Positions 51,977 to 60,946 are shown, counted from the stretch's first letter. The stretch: 64,000 nt of DNA from Cyclobacteriaceae bacterium (GCA_028284125.1 JANQSI010000001.1:310001-374000); one strand, 5' to 3'. Translations and numbers: made by a program. Notes: generated by a model not told the origin, from the sequence alone.

Positions 51977-53542
51977 ATGCCTGAACATGACCTGGCTGTT
52001 CCTCCAGAAATAGGATTTGATAATGAAAATCTTGAAGCCCACCTTAAACAAAGCGGGTTGCTATCATCGAATAAACACTTTCAGATTCTTAGGCGCTCAA
52101 TTGATGCGCGTCAACGATCAATAAAGGTCAATTTGAGAGTTGAAATTCGAGATACACCAGGGAGCATTGATTATCGCGAATACCATCAAAAAGATTGGAA
52201 TGTAGAAGATGCCCCACCGGTCATTATTGTGGGAGCAGGACCAGCCGGATTGTTCGCTGGGCTAAAGGCGATTGAACTTGGGCTCAAGCCAATCATTTTA
52301 GAAAGAGGCAAGGACGTTCGTGCAAGGAGAAGAGACCTGGCGGCCATTAACAAAGATCATGTCGTAAATCCCGACAGCAACTATTGCTTTGGTGAAGGCG
52401 GTGCAGGAACCTACTCAGATGGGAAACTTTACACCCGTTCAAAGAAACGAGGAAGCGTTCGAAGAGTATTTGAAATTCTAGTTGCTCACGGCGCGAACTC
52501 AGAAATTTTGTTTGAATCTCACCCGCATATCGGCACTAACAAATTACCTAAGATCATTACCGCCATTCGAGAAACAATCGAGCGAGCCGGAGGAGAAATC
52601 AGATTCAACTCCAAAGTGATCGATTTTCTAGTTGGAGATGAAATGGATGGTGTCGTTCTTGAAAATGGAGAAAACCTAAAAGGAGTTTCTGTTTTGCTAG
52701 CAACAGGTCATTCTGCCCGAGATATTTTTCATTTATGTCAGAAAAGTAAAATCAAAATTGAAGCTAAGCCATTTGCGTTGGGTGTAAGAGTAGAACATAG
52801 CCAGAATCAAATTGATCAGGCCAGGTATCATTGTGAAGATCGTGGTGAGTACCTGCCGGCTTCCTCCTACTCGCTAGTAGCTCAGACCAATTTCAATGAA
52901 ATAGAACGAGGTGTCTTTTCATTTTGCATGTGTCCTGGAGGTTTCATCGTTCCATCCGCCACCAATCAAGAAGAGATAGTCGTGAATGGTATGAGTCCAT
53001 CTCGGCGTGATGGAGCATTTGCCAATTCCGGAATTGTTGTTGCCATCGAGAATAAGGACCTGAAGGAATTCGAGAAGCATGGTGAGCTAGCCAACTTGAT
53101 GTTTCAGGGAGAAGTTGAGCATAATGCCTGGAAAATGGCAGGAAAAACGCAAGCTGCACCAGCGCAACGATTACAAGATTTTGTAGAAAACAAGGTTTCA
53201 GACAAGCTACTTAAAACGTCCTATCAACCTGGACTTACATCGGTTGATATAAACGACCTACTTCCATCATTCATCTCCAAAAGATTGGTGTCTGGCTTCA
53301 AACAGTTTGATAAAAAAATGAAAGGTTTTGTCACGAACGAAGCTCAAATTGTAGGAGTAGAAAGTCGGACCTCCTCTCCTGTCAGGATTCCAAGAAATTC
53401 CGAGACGCTTGAACACATTGAGCTCAAACGATTTTTCCCGTGTGGTGAAGGGGCAGGTTACGCGGGCGGAATAGTTTCTGCAGCAATAGATGGAGAAAAA
53501 TGCATGGAGAAAATTGCAGCATTGTACAAAACAAAAAAATGA
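51977..53542 (+). CDS. FAD-dependent oxidoreductase (COG2509-like)
   Basis: From the ATG at 51977 the protein has 521 residues; the TTG at 51971 belongs to the -7 box TACTTTTG (51966-51973) and is rejected, leaving an almost leaderless mRNA. The Rossmann loop VGAGPAGLFAGLKAIELG is at about residues 84-101, and GGAGTYSDGKLYTRSKKRG and FCMCPGGFIVPSATNQEE identify the COG2509-type FAD-dependent dehydrogenases of unknown substrate. The N-terminal 75 residues form a short extra domain. It is cytoplasmic. The tRNA-Arg region follows downstream on the other strand. Confidence 0.88.
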   Translation: MPEHDLAVPPEIGFDNENLEAHLKQSGLLSSNKHFQILRRSIDARQRSIKVNLRVEIRDTPGSIDYREYHQKDWNVEDAPPVIIVGAGPAGLFAGLKAIELGLKPIILERGKDVRARRRDLAAINKDHVVNPDSNYCFGEGGAGTYSDGKLYTRSKKRGSVRRVFEILVAHGANSEILFESHPHIGTNKLPKIITAIRETIERAGGEIRFNSKVIDFLVGDEMDGVVLENGENLKGVSVLLATGHSARDIFHLCQKSKIKIEAKPFALGVRVEHSQNQIDQARYHCEDRGEYLPASSYSLVAQTNFNEIERGVFSFCMCPGGFIVPSATNQEEIVVNGMSPSRRDGAFANSGIVVAIENKDLKEFEKHGELANLMFQGEVEHNAWKMAGKTQAAPAQRLQDFVENKVSDKLLKTSYQPGLTSVDINDLLPSFISKRLVSGFKQFDKKMKGFVTNEAQIVGVESRTSSPVRIPRNSETLEHIELKRFFPCGEGAGYAGGIVSAAIDGEKCMEKIAALYKTKK

Positions 53543-53601
53543 TCATCTCACAAATCCGGTGAACGTCATAGCGAACGAAGTGAAGCTATCTTATTGTATC
53601 A

Positions 53602-53624
53602 AAAAAAACCTCCAATACGGAAGG
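53602..53624 (-). terminator. Terminator of decayed tRNA copy
   Basis: On the minus strand CCTTCC-GTATT-GGAGG then TTTTTTTT follows the remnant at 53629-53676. It parallels the terminator of the intact gene, so tRNA and terminator were duplicated together. Confidence 0.6.
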
Positions 53625-53628
53625 CTTA

Positions 53629-53676
53629 TTACACCCAGAAGGAGTCGATCGGAGTGGCGTTCCACCCCTCAACCTC
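53629..53676 (-). pseudogene. Decayed tRNA-Arg copy 1
   Basis: The minus strand matches the acceptor and T-arm of the intact tRNA-Arg (TTACACCCAGAAGGAGTCGA, then CCCTCAACCTC) with an 18-base insertion in the T loop. The anticodon part is missing. This cannot fold as a working tRNA. Confidence 0.7.
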
Positions 53677-53699
53677 AAATTCATTTGAATTTTTTGGAC

Positions 53700-53725
53700 A
53701 AAAAAAGCCTTCCGTAAAGAAAGGC
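53700..53725 (-). terminator. Terminator of tRNA-Arg
   Basis: GCCTTTC-TTTAC-GGAAGGC followed by TTTTTTT on the minus strand, directly after the 3' end of the tRNA. Confidence 0.8.
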
Positions 53726-53731
53726 TCCATG

Positions 53732-53805
53732 TACACCCGGAAGGAGTCGAACCCTCAACCTCTGGAGCCGAAATCCAGCGCTCTATCCAGTTGAGCTACG
53801 GGTGC
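53732..53805 (-). tRNA. tRNA-Arg (anticodon TCG)
   Basis: A 74-nt cloverleaf is clear on the minus strand: acceptor GCACCCG pairs with CGGGTGT, D-arm GTAGCTCAACTGGATAGAGC, anticodon stem CTGGA/TCCAG with loop TTTCGGC (anticodon TCG at 53769-53771 plus strand), T-arm GAGGGTTCGACTCCTT (one imperfect pair). CCA is not encoded. Two decayed copies flank it. Confidence 0.95.
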
Positions 53806-53838
53806 ATCATTTGGATTTCAAAACTAACAAAACACAAT

Positions 53839-53906
53839 CACCCGGAAGTAAGTCGAAATCCAAAACTCTATCAATTCCGATGGCAATCGGAAGAGCTACG
53901 GGTGCA
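53839..53906 (-). pseudogene. Decayed tRNA-Arg copy 2
   Basis: CACCCGGAAGTAAGTCGAAATCCA and GAGCTACGGGTGCA match the intact tRNA at both ends but the anticodon arm is deleted (about 20 nt) and new bases are present in the D loop. It is upstream of the intact gene on the minus strand. Confidence 0.7.
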
Positions 53907-54005
53907 AAAGTCCGCAAATATAAATAACTGTTTTTTGATTCTCTCGATCAATTGAAATGCACTTAGATTTTCCAAACACATTATCTTTAAGGCAAAATTG
54001 TACGA

Positions 54006-54149
54006 ATGGAAGAAGAGTCTACTTTATTCAGCGATTGGCTAAACAACATGACCGTTGGAGATTTTGCCAACATGTTATTACTCGTCACTTTTGGCCTAGT
54101 TATCATTTGGATGGTAGCAAGAACGTTTAGAGGAAAAGCAGACGTCTAA
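54006..54149 (+). CDS. 47-residue single-helix membrane microprotein (candidate)
   Basis: ATG at 54006 to TAA at 54149 codes for 47 residues: an acidic start (MEEESTLFSDWLNNM), one hydrophobic helix at about residues 21-38 (NMLLLVTFGLVIIWMVA) and a basic tail (RTFRGKADV). The frame overlaps the stop of the convergent K+ channel gene by 4 bp. Acidic-outside/basic-inside order fits a tail-in membrane peptide. No family is recognised; the support is the intact frame with this profile. Confidence 0.5.
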   Translation: MEEESTLFSDWLNNMTVGDFANMLLLVTFGLVIIWMVARTFRGKADV

Positions 54150-54985
54150 ATCTGATTTCCACACTTTTTACAATACTCCGCATCGTGATCATGAACGGTG
54201 TTTCCACATAGATCACACTTTTTCTCATTGGATTCAGATGCTCTCCTCTCAAATTCAGCTGACGCAATTTCAGAAGTGACAATCCCCGTTGGAACAGCAA
54301 TAATTGCATAACCCATCAACATGAGTAATGAAGCCAGGCCTTGCCCCAAAGTGGTCTGCGGCGAGATATCTCCATAACCAACAGTGGTGACAGTAACTAT
54401 AGCCCAGTATATTCCTCTTGGAATACTAGTAAATGTGCTGTTTTCACCACTTTCAACAATGTACATTAACGTTCCTACAATCATTACTAGTGTGAACACG
54501 GATCCGATAAAAACGAAAATCTTATGTCGGCTAGCGATCAACGCATTACCAAGAACAGAAGCTTCTCTTAAATACCTGGAAAGCTTCAAGATTCGCATGA
54601 TCCGAAGTAATCGAATGGTCCTAATAACCATCAGGTAGCTTCCTCCTGCAAAAATCAACGTCAAATAAGTTGGCAGTAGCGCTAAGAGATCAACGATTCC
54701 AAAAAAACTGAACACGTATTTTCTTGGCTTCCTGGTTATTAGAATCCGCAACAAATATTCGATTGAGAAGAGAATTGTAAAGGACCATTCCAAAATGGCG
54801 AAAACATTTCCAAACTGATCATTTAACTCCTTCACACTCTCCAGCATCACGCTAAGAACACTCAGGACAATTGCCCACAAAAGGACAATATCGAAAACTT
54901 TCCCAGCACGGGTTTCTGTGCCGAATACAAGCACCCATAACTTCTGCCTAAGCTTAGGAAAGTTCTTAAAATCTGGTTGAGCCAT
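54146..54985 (-). CDS. Voltage-gated-type K+ channel with zinc-ribbon tail
   Basis: The 279-residue protein has six membrane helices: S1 begins near VFDIVLLWAIVLSVLSVM, S4 is VIRTIRLLRIMRILKLSRYL with regularly spaced arginines, and the pore carries TVTTVGYGDISP, the potassium selectivity filter. After S6 there is a short linker and a C-terminal zinc-ribbon with CDLCGN and CKKCGN, an addition not found in KvAP-like channels. It passes K+ across the inner membrane. The convergent 47-residue ORF overlaps its stop. Confidence 0.92.
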   Translation of the reverse strand: MAQPDFKNFPKLRQKLWVLVFGTETRAGKVFDIVLLWAIVLSVLSVMLESVKELNDQFGNVFAILEWSFTILFSIEYLLRILITRKPRKYVFSFFGIVDLLALLPTYLTLIFAGGSYLMVIRTIRLLRIMRILKLSRYLREASVLGNALIASRHKIFVFIGSVFTLVMIVGTLMYIVESGENSTFTSIPRGIYWAIVTVTTVGYGDISPQTTLGQGLASLLMLMGYAIIAVPTGIVTSEIASAEFERRASESNEKKCDLCGNTVHDHDAEYCKKCGNQI

Positions 54986-55022
54986 AAAAGCGAAGTTAAA
55001 ATCCTTTTTTAAAGCATAAAAA

Positions 55023-55045
55023 AACCCCGACAGGAAGTCGGGGTT
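55023..55045 (-). terminator. Terminator of the SGNH lipoprotein gene
   Basis: AACCCCGA-CTTCCTG-TCGGGGTT followed by TTTTTT on the minus strand, 20 bp past the stop codon of the gene at 55066. Confidence 0.85.
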
Positions 55046-55065
55046 AATTTTAATTCTTTTTTGAA

Positions 55066-56688
55066 TTAAGGTTGAAAATTTACTCCCCTTTTATCGAGAA
55101 CCGTTATTCTTGGAATGGAGGCTCCCCAACGGTCATTGATGGCATCTATTACAAGGTTTGCTACTATCGCATATCCTCGAGGGTTAGGGTGTACACCATC
55201 GGATGAAAATATCCCATTAGGAGCGAAATCCGGAGAAAGCAATGCTCCTTCTACACGAATCCCGGATTCTCCATCAGCAGCAGCAATTGCTTCAGGTGAC
55301 AAAGCCAAAGCTGTTGCAGAAGCTTCAGTCAAACCTAGCGCATCCGCAAATGATGGTTGAACGTCAACAATAGCAATGTCAGCACCAGCATCATTTAAGC
55401 CAGTCACTACCGCAGAAATTACTCCATTGAAGGTTGCACGTGCTGTAACAACCTCCGCTTGTTCTGTAGAAGTCAACGTAAATCTATCCTCAAGTGCTAC
55501 TCCCACTCCAATAACTGAAGCTGGATTATTAGGATCAGCTAGTGTTCCCAATACAGTAGCAGCAGTGAGTGGAAGCAGATCGGTGCTCTCAAGATGTCTT
55601 AATTTAGGTAGGACGACACTCCCTGGTGCTAACATGAATGCAGCTGATATATCTGCATCGGTCAAACTTTCATCTACAATCACGGGAGGGTTATTGCCGG
55701 CACTAAACGAAATAGTTCTTCTATCTAATTCAGCCTGATCTATTATTCCAAGTTGTAATGCAGCGCTTAGGCCAGGATTATATCCACTTGCAGCATCATT
55801 ATAACCAGCGTTAACTGCTGTTGCTGTTGCTTCATCCAAAGGAATCAAGTTTATCCCATTCTCTCCTGCCGTCACGGCTTGAAAAAATGGTATCGTAATC
55901 AAAGGTGGTACGGTCAATACAACACCTTCAGATCCGGTACCGGTTAGCCCAGTCAATACGGCTTGCAGAGCTGCTTGAAAATCTCCTGTTGCAGTTATGT
56001 CAACTCCTCCTTCTGCAGCAGGAACACCACCACTAACTGCATAGCCCAATGCATCATTTGCTCCAATCCAAAGCGAAAAGAACGAAGGTCCAGTTGCAAT
56101 TGCGTCTCCCAATATCGTAGATGTTCCAGGTGCCGATGCAAACCTGGTGTAAAGACCATTTTCAATTGGACTTCCCGGTGTTCCTGTCAAAGGGGTTAAT
56201 AGTTGTCCAATTACAATTCCTGGAACACCAAAATTGTTCAACGCCGACTTGTCACCTGTGTATGCTGCTGGTAACTCACCTGCAGTGGAGACAGGGGCTG
56301 CATCTGATAAATCAAGCACTGTTCTCCCTCTAATTATCCCATTAGCCACATCTGAAAAAGCACTATTAAATCCATTTTCAGAATTTATATCTGGCTGGTT
56401 AAAATCGCCTCCACCAGCTATGGAAAACCTTTCTGCTAAAAGTGCTGGAAAACTTTGATTTTGAGCATCGGTATAAAGCGCTCCATCAGCGAAACCTGCT
56501 GTTAATGAATTTCCTACAGACACATAATGCGATAGATCTAAGGTGCCTGGAGTTCCTGTTTCAACAGGATCGGTAGGAACGGGATTATCTGCAATCCAAT
56601 CTGCTTTTATATCATCCTCTTGACAAGAAATTAAGCCAAGAATTATGGCAATGCCAGCTATATAGTTTATTACTTTTCTAGTTCTCAT
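55066..56688 (-). CDS. SGNH/GDSL-type lipase lipoprotein
   Basis: The 540-residue protein has a lipoprotein signal (GIAIILGLISC, Cys22). The SGNH hydrolase blocks are all present: the nucleophile block as GNSLTAG, block III as SLWIGANDALGYA, and block V as DGVHPNPRGYAIV with the catalytic Asp-His. The insert between blocks is long (about 350 residues) and rich in alanine and glycine. It may be an esterase that removes acyl groups from lipids or glycans. It starts 6 bp downstream of the TonB receptor stop, so the two are an operon and the receptor may import the product. Confidence 0.85.
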   Translation of the reverse strand: MRTRKVINYIAGIAIILGLISCQEDDIKADWIADNPVPTDPVETGTPGTLDLSHYVSVGNSLTAGFADGALYTDAQNQSFPALLAERFSIAGGGDFNQPDINSENGFNSAFSDVANGIIRGRTVLDLSDAAPVSTAGELPAAYTGDKSALNNFGVPGIVIGQLLTPLTGTPGSPIENGLYTRFASAPGTSTILGDAIATGPSFFSLWIGANDALGYAVSGGVPAAEGGVDITATGDFQAALQAVLTGLTGTGSEGVVLTVPPLITIPFFQAVTAGENGINLIPLDEATATAVNAGYNDAASGYNPGLSAALQLGIIDQAELDRRTISFSAGNNPPVIVDESLTDADISAAFMLAPGSVVLPKLRHLESTDLLPLTAATVLGTLADPNNPASVIGVGVALEDRFTLTSTEQAEVVTARATFNGVISAVVTGLNDAGADIAIVDVQPSFADALGLTEASATALALSPEAIAAADGESGIRVEGALLSPDFAPNGIFSSDGVHPNPRGYAIVANLVIDAINDRWGASIPRITVLDKRGVNFQP

Positions 56689-56694
56689 TTTTTC

Positions 56695-59586
56695 TTACTT
56701 CAAAAGGTTATTAAGATTTAACTGGATATAATACAAAGCTCCAATTCTTGGATTCGCCAGCGATGTGGTGTATCTGTTATTTGTAACATTGGAACCTCCT
56801 AGCTTAAGCTTAGCATTCATGCTAGGGATATCGTATGATACTTGTGCATCAAGTGTGCCAAAGGCAGGTATAACTCCAGAGCCAATCGCTGACTGCCAGA
56901 GAAATGCATCTTGCCAACGGTAGGTCAGATTAAACCCAATTCTATCTGTCAGCTTTCTGTTACTGAACTTAATATTATACCTCCATTCAGGTGTGTTAAA
57001 TGCAACATTGAATTCCTGAGCTACCAAATCACTCAGGGAAACGATCTCGTTGTAAGAGGCATTTGCTCCGAGTGCATAACCATTTCCGATAGAGTATTCT
57101 GCAGCTATTCCTCCACCTCTACTTTCTACGTCTTCATTAATGTTGACATCATAGCCGAATCTTTCAAGTGTGATATTTTGACCTCCTCCAGCAACAAAAA
57201 CTTCTTTATCACGATCACTGTGATTACTTACTCCATTTGTAAGACCATCATCATAACCTGCCGGAATTGAAGTAATATCATTTGTGACTACCGCTTGTGT
57301 GACATCAATTTCAGCTAACAAATCCTTGTAGGTGCTTTGATAGTAAAATGCATCTATAAACAGTCTTCCATCCATGAAAAGACCCTTGTATCCAACTTCC
57401 CAAGTTCCAACTCGTTCTGGTTTGTAATCTTCATAGGCCTCTGAAGCAACTTCAAGTTGATTCACGTCTCTTAAAAGTTGCGCATCCTCAACAGATTGAG
57501 TTCTGTAAACTGGGTTTTCATCTGTATTGTATTTTCGTCTAAGAATATCATTCCTACCAATCAACCTTCTGGTTGTTACATCAAGATCAATGAACTGATC
57601 CTGAGTAGTAGGGATTCGGAAACCGGTTTGATACGAACCACGGAGATTATGATTAGGAGCAAATTCCCAAACCGCTGCAACTCTTGGGTTGAACTGTCCT
57701 TCGAAGAATTCACTTTTGTCATACCTTGCAGATGCAGTTAAGGCAATATTATCAATCAAATCCTTCCTGATTTGAATATATCCACCATACTCATCATATG
57801 AAACCTCATCACCATTATCATCTAATGTGAAAAGAGTCGCTTCAGAGTTCAAAGCGTATGTTCGGTAATTTGCACCAACAACGATCTCTGCAAAGTCGAT
57901 CACATTTCTCAGATTATAACTACCCTCGTAATGGTAAAGAGCTGATTTATCAAGAAACTTAGCTCCTCCATCTGCTATTGAAAGATTACGATTTTCATCG
58001 AATGACGCGTTAAAGGCCGCAGAACCTACTTCAGCAAACTCAGCATCTGCTGCAGCTCGTGCTGCGGCATGCAATGCATCATAGTTATTGAAGGGTATAG
58101 CTCCACTTGCGATGGCTCCTGCCCAAGCTCCTAAGTAATTTGTAAAGTAGGTATCTTGAAGGATTCGTTGACCTAATGCATTTGCAGCATAGCTATCACC
58201 TGAATTTTCCTGGGTGGTGTATGCTCTTAGATAAAAATCAGACCCTCTCAATTCCAATTTTCCAGTCCATATGGAGAAGTTATCAAGAATAAATCTATCA
58301 TTCGCGGTATAAACTGAGCTACCGTATCCAATATTATATTGACCCAAAACTTCAAGATTATCATTCAATCGATAATGCAAAGCAGCTCCGAACTTAAGGC
58401 TCTCAGTTGTGTTGTCCACAAAATCTACCTCTCGGTATCCGGCCGGTGTAAAAGCTCCTTCAACCCCACTCGGAATCAAACTCCTGATTCCTATTAAGCT
58501 TGCAGCTGTAGCCTGTTGTTCTGCTGTAGCATCAGGAGACTGACCCAATTCAATAGCTCCATCCGCAATTTGTCCAACGGTCAATTCTGTATCTCCATAG
58601 ACATTCACACCATCATAATTTCTTAGGGCCGTTCTATCAACCGTAAGTGGATCTATCTCCCCGCTTCTTTCTAAAATATCTGATTGATCTCTATAATCTA
58701 CACCACGGAAATCCTGGGCATTTAACCATGAAGCTGTAAGCTTAAAGGCTAATTTGTTGTTAAATGATTTTGCATATCGAATTCCTAAATCTTTGTAAAG
58801 GGCCGCATCATCATCTTCTCCATCCAAATGATTGACACCTAATTTTGAGTAAAAGTCCAACCCTTGATAATCAAATGGGCTCTTACTATTCATTAGCAAA
58901 ATTCCTTGAATCGCATTCGGACCATAAAGAGCTGAGGAAGCTCCTGGGAGCATTTCAACGCTCTCCAAGTCTAGTTCATTGATACCGACAACATTACCAA
59001 CTGGAAAATTCAGTCCGGGAGCTTGATTATCAATTCCGTCTATCAATTGAACAAAACGTGTGTTACCGTTTGCTCCGAAACCTCTGGCATTCACAGAATT
59101 GAACGTAAGACTCTGAGTACTGAAATCAACTCCATTTAGATTTTTTAATGCTGTATAAAAATCAGGTGCCGCAGCATTTTGTATATCAAGAATGTCCATC
59201 CGCTCAATACTCACTGGGGACTTTAAGGTACTCTCTTCTATTCTCGATGCTGAAACCACCACTTCCTGTCCCAAAAGAGTTGCTTCTGCCAATTGCACCT
59301 GGACCTGGGTTGTTCCGGCGCTCACCTCCACCTCTTGCCGGTCATAGCCGACGTAAGAGATCACCAATGTAAAAGGTGGGCTTGACTGAACAGCCAAAGT
59401 GAAATTCCCATCTACATCGGTAATTGTTCCTAATACAGTCCCCTTTACCAGGATGTTTACGCCAATCAATGGCTCTCCTGAATCCGCATCGGTGACTGTA
59501 CCAGTAACGGTCGTTTGGGCCTTTGCAAAACCGCAAAACGCGATGAACATTAGCCCTAAAATTATTTTAGTAAAATTCCGATTCAT
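56695..59586 (-). CDS. TonB-dependent outer-membrane receptor with carboxypeptidase-like N-domain
   Basis: From the ATG at 59586 (MNRNFTKIILGLMFIAFCGFAKAQ) the protein has 963 residues; the frame from 59613 has no better start. A signal peptide is followed by a carboxypeptidase D-like domain (VTGTVTDADSGEPLIGVNILVKGT), a plug (VVVSASRIEESTLKSPVSIE then FVQLIDGIDNQAPGLNF and ALYGPNAIQGILLMNS) and a C-terminal beta barrel of about 700 residues that ends LYYIQLNLNNLL. It imports a ligand with the TonB system. A 22-bp palindrome lies 84 bp upstream and may control the operon with the SGNH lipase. Confidence 0.92.
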   Translation of the reverse strand: MNRNFTKIILGLMFIAFCGFAKAQTTVTGTVTDADSGEPLIGVNILVKGTVLGTITDVDGNFTLAVQSSPPFTLVISYVGYDRQEVEVSAGTTQVQVQLAEATLLGQEVVVSASRIEESTLKSPVSIERMDILDIQNAAAPDFYTALKNLNGVDFSTQSLTFNSVNARGFGANGNTRFVQLIDGIDNQAPGLNFPVGNVVGINELDLESVEMLPGASSALYGPNAIQGILLMNSKSPFDYQGLDFYSKLGVNHLDGEDDDAALYKDLGIRYAKSFNNKLAFKLTASWLNAQDFRGVDYRDQSDILERSGEIDPLTVDRTALRNYDGVNVYGDTELTVGQIADGAIELGQSPDATAEQQATAASLIGIRSLIPSGVEGAFTPAGYREVDFVDNTTESLKFGAALHYRLNDNLEVLGQYNIGYGSSVYTANDRFILDNFSIWTGKLELRGSDFYLRAYTTQENSGDSYAANALGQRILQDTYFTNYLGAWAGAIASGAIPFNNYDALHAAARAAADAEFAEVGSAAFNASFDENRNLSIADGGAKFLDKSALYHYEGSYNLRNVIDFAEIVVGANYRTYALNSEATLFTLDDNGDEVSYDEYGGYIQIRKDLIDNIALTASARYDKSEFFEGQFNPRVAAVWEFAPNHNLRGSYQTGFRIPTTQDQFIDLDVTTRRLIGRNDILRRKYNTDENPVYRTQSVEDAQLLRDVNQLEVASEAYEDYKPERVGTWEVGYKGLFMDGRLFIDAFYYQSTYKDLLAEIDVTQAVVTNDITSIPAGYDDGLTNGVSNHSDRDKEVFVAGGGQNITLERFGYDVNINEDVESRGGGIAAEYSIGNGYALGANASYNEIVSLSDLVAQEFNVAFNTPEWRYNIKFSNRKLTDRIGFNLTYRWQDAFLWQSAIGSGVIPAFGTLDAQVSYDIPSMNAKLKLGGSNVTNNRYTTSLANPRIGALYYIQLNLNNLLK

Positions 59587-59669
59587 AAGGTTATCGTTTG
59601 TTAGTAATCTCAAGATAGTAATTATAAAATATCCTAAAAAGCTGTTTTATAGCTTTTTGACATAGGAAA

Positions 59670-59691
59670 AATATTATGCATGCATAATATT
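59670..59691. promoter_or_regulatory. 22-bp perfect palindrome upstream of the TonB receptor
   Basis: The half-site AATATTATGCA (59670-59680) is followed by its exact reverse complement TGCATAATATT. It is 84 bp upstream of the start at 59586. It may be an operator; the consensus is not that of Fur. Confidence 0.5.
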
Positions 59692-59744
59692 AGCAATTTT
59701 TAGGTAAAATGCTGGACTTAATTCTGTTAAAAGGGAGAATTACC

Positions 59745-60074
59745 TCAAGATTCGTTTTTGATGTGCTCCACCAGTTTATCACACAGCGCATCGATTTCCT
59801 GGTTCATGTATTCGTCACCTGTTGAATTCAAAATGCTTTGGCTAAGGCCACCCAAACAATCGATGTAGAATCTCTTCATTTCATCAATAGGCATGTCTTT
59901 GGTCCACAGGTCGATCCGCATCGTGTTTTTGTTTTCATGATCCCACAAGGAAAGACTCATGGATTTTGTTTCTGAAAAACCTTCGGAATCTTTCTCATCT
60001 GCATCCCACAGGATTCTTTCGGGAATTTGTTCATCATCCAATTCCACAACGAGCTTTATTTCTGATTTCTTCAT
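59745..60074 (-). CDS. gldC: Gliding motility protein GldC
   Basis: From the ATG at 60074 the protein has 109 residues. It matches GldC: KSEIKLVVELDDEQIPERILWDA, MSLSLWDHENKNTMRIDLWTKDMPIDEMKRFY, and the acidic C-terminal helix. GldC is cytoplasmic and is associated with gliding and the type IX secretion system; its biochemical role is not settled. An upstream ATG at 60092 is not preferred because it adds six residues that do not match the family. Confidence 0.9.
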   Translation of the reverse strand: MKKSEIKLVVELDDEQIPERILWDADEKDSEGFSETKSMSLSLWDHENKNTMRIDLWTKDMPIDEMKRFYIDCLGGLSQSILNSTGDEYMNQEIDALCDKLVEHIKNES

Positions 60075-60124
60075 GTTAGTTGATATCGACAAAATGGGAA
60101 ATGACCCATTTGATTATAGGTGAA

Positions 60125-60946
60125 TTATGGTAAGGAGTTTCTAAAATTGACATATCTCAATGCTGAGTTATCATCTATTGTGGTATCACAACCCAGCGAT
60201 AATGCGAACGCATTTATATCTTCCACCCTGTTTTCCGGGCTTGGATGCGTGTTCAAATATTCTGGCTGAAACTGTTCTTCGTTTCGGAGCAATTTTTCAA
60301 AAAAATCTGCTGCTCCATTGCATGCATATTGAGTACTCGCCAAGTATCTGACAGAGTATTCATCTGCTTCTGCTTCCGCATCCCGACTGTAAGGCAAAAT
60401 TGAACCTGATCCTGCAATCTGGCTGACAATACGTTCTAAACTAGAAGTCTCACTGCCCGATATTACATTTAACAATAGCGAAATGCCATATTCCCTTTGA
60501 AGCTTTGTTGAAACATGTCTTTGATCAGCGTGAGCAATTTCTTGAGACAAGACACCGGCCAAGTCATCTTCCTTATCTAAGAAATAAATCAGGCCAGTGT
60601 GAACATATATTTGACCACCGGGGGTAGCAAATGCGTTTAGCACTGGTCCATTTGAGGGATCATTGATAATATTGATTTTCCATGAAAAGTCCTCCTTATA
60701 TGTCACTTCTTCTGATTCCAAAATTTCATCCATCATACTTTGGACGTAAGCATAAGAAACCGGATACTGCTGTGGAGAAAGAATATCAAAAGAAGGATCT
60801 TCAGCAATTTGCTCCGCAATGGTCTCTCCCAAGTCAACGTCATTTTGAACAGAGAAAACCAGAAAATCTCCATTCCTTTCGCAAGAAGTAATTAGTGTGA
60901 CTCCAATCAAGGAAGAAAACAATATGACCGATCTTAACGCTCTCAT
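60125..60946 (-). CDS. M48-like lipoprotein with altered metal motif
   Basis: The 273-residue protein has a lipoprotein signal (SSLIGVTLITSC, Cys22). It has the M48 fold: FATPGGQIYVHTGLIYFL, then SQEIAHADQRH where HExxH is expected, and EAEADEYSVRYLA for the third metal ligand. The first histidine of the motif is glutamine (codon CAA), while Glu and the second His are intact. The usual M48 metallopeptidase should not hold zinc well in this form, so it may be a pseudoprotease or a chaperone-like relative of LoiP/BepA. Its start overlaps ribF's stop by 4 bp. Confidence 0.85.
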   Translation of the reverse strand: MRALRSVILFSSLIGVTLITSCERNGDFLVFSVQNDVDLGETIAEQIAEDPSFDILSPQQYPVSYAYVQSMMDEILESEEVTYKEDFSWKINIINDPSNGPVLNAFATPGGQIYVHTGLIYFLDKEDDLAGVLSQEIAHADQRHVSTKLQREYGISLLLNVISGSETSSLERIVSQIAGSGSILPYSRDAEAEADEYSVRYLASTQYACNGAADFFEKLLRNEEQFQPEYLNTHPSPENRVEDINAFALSLGCDTTIDDNSALRYVNFRNSLP

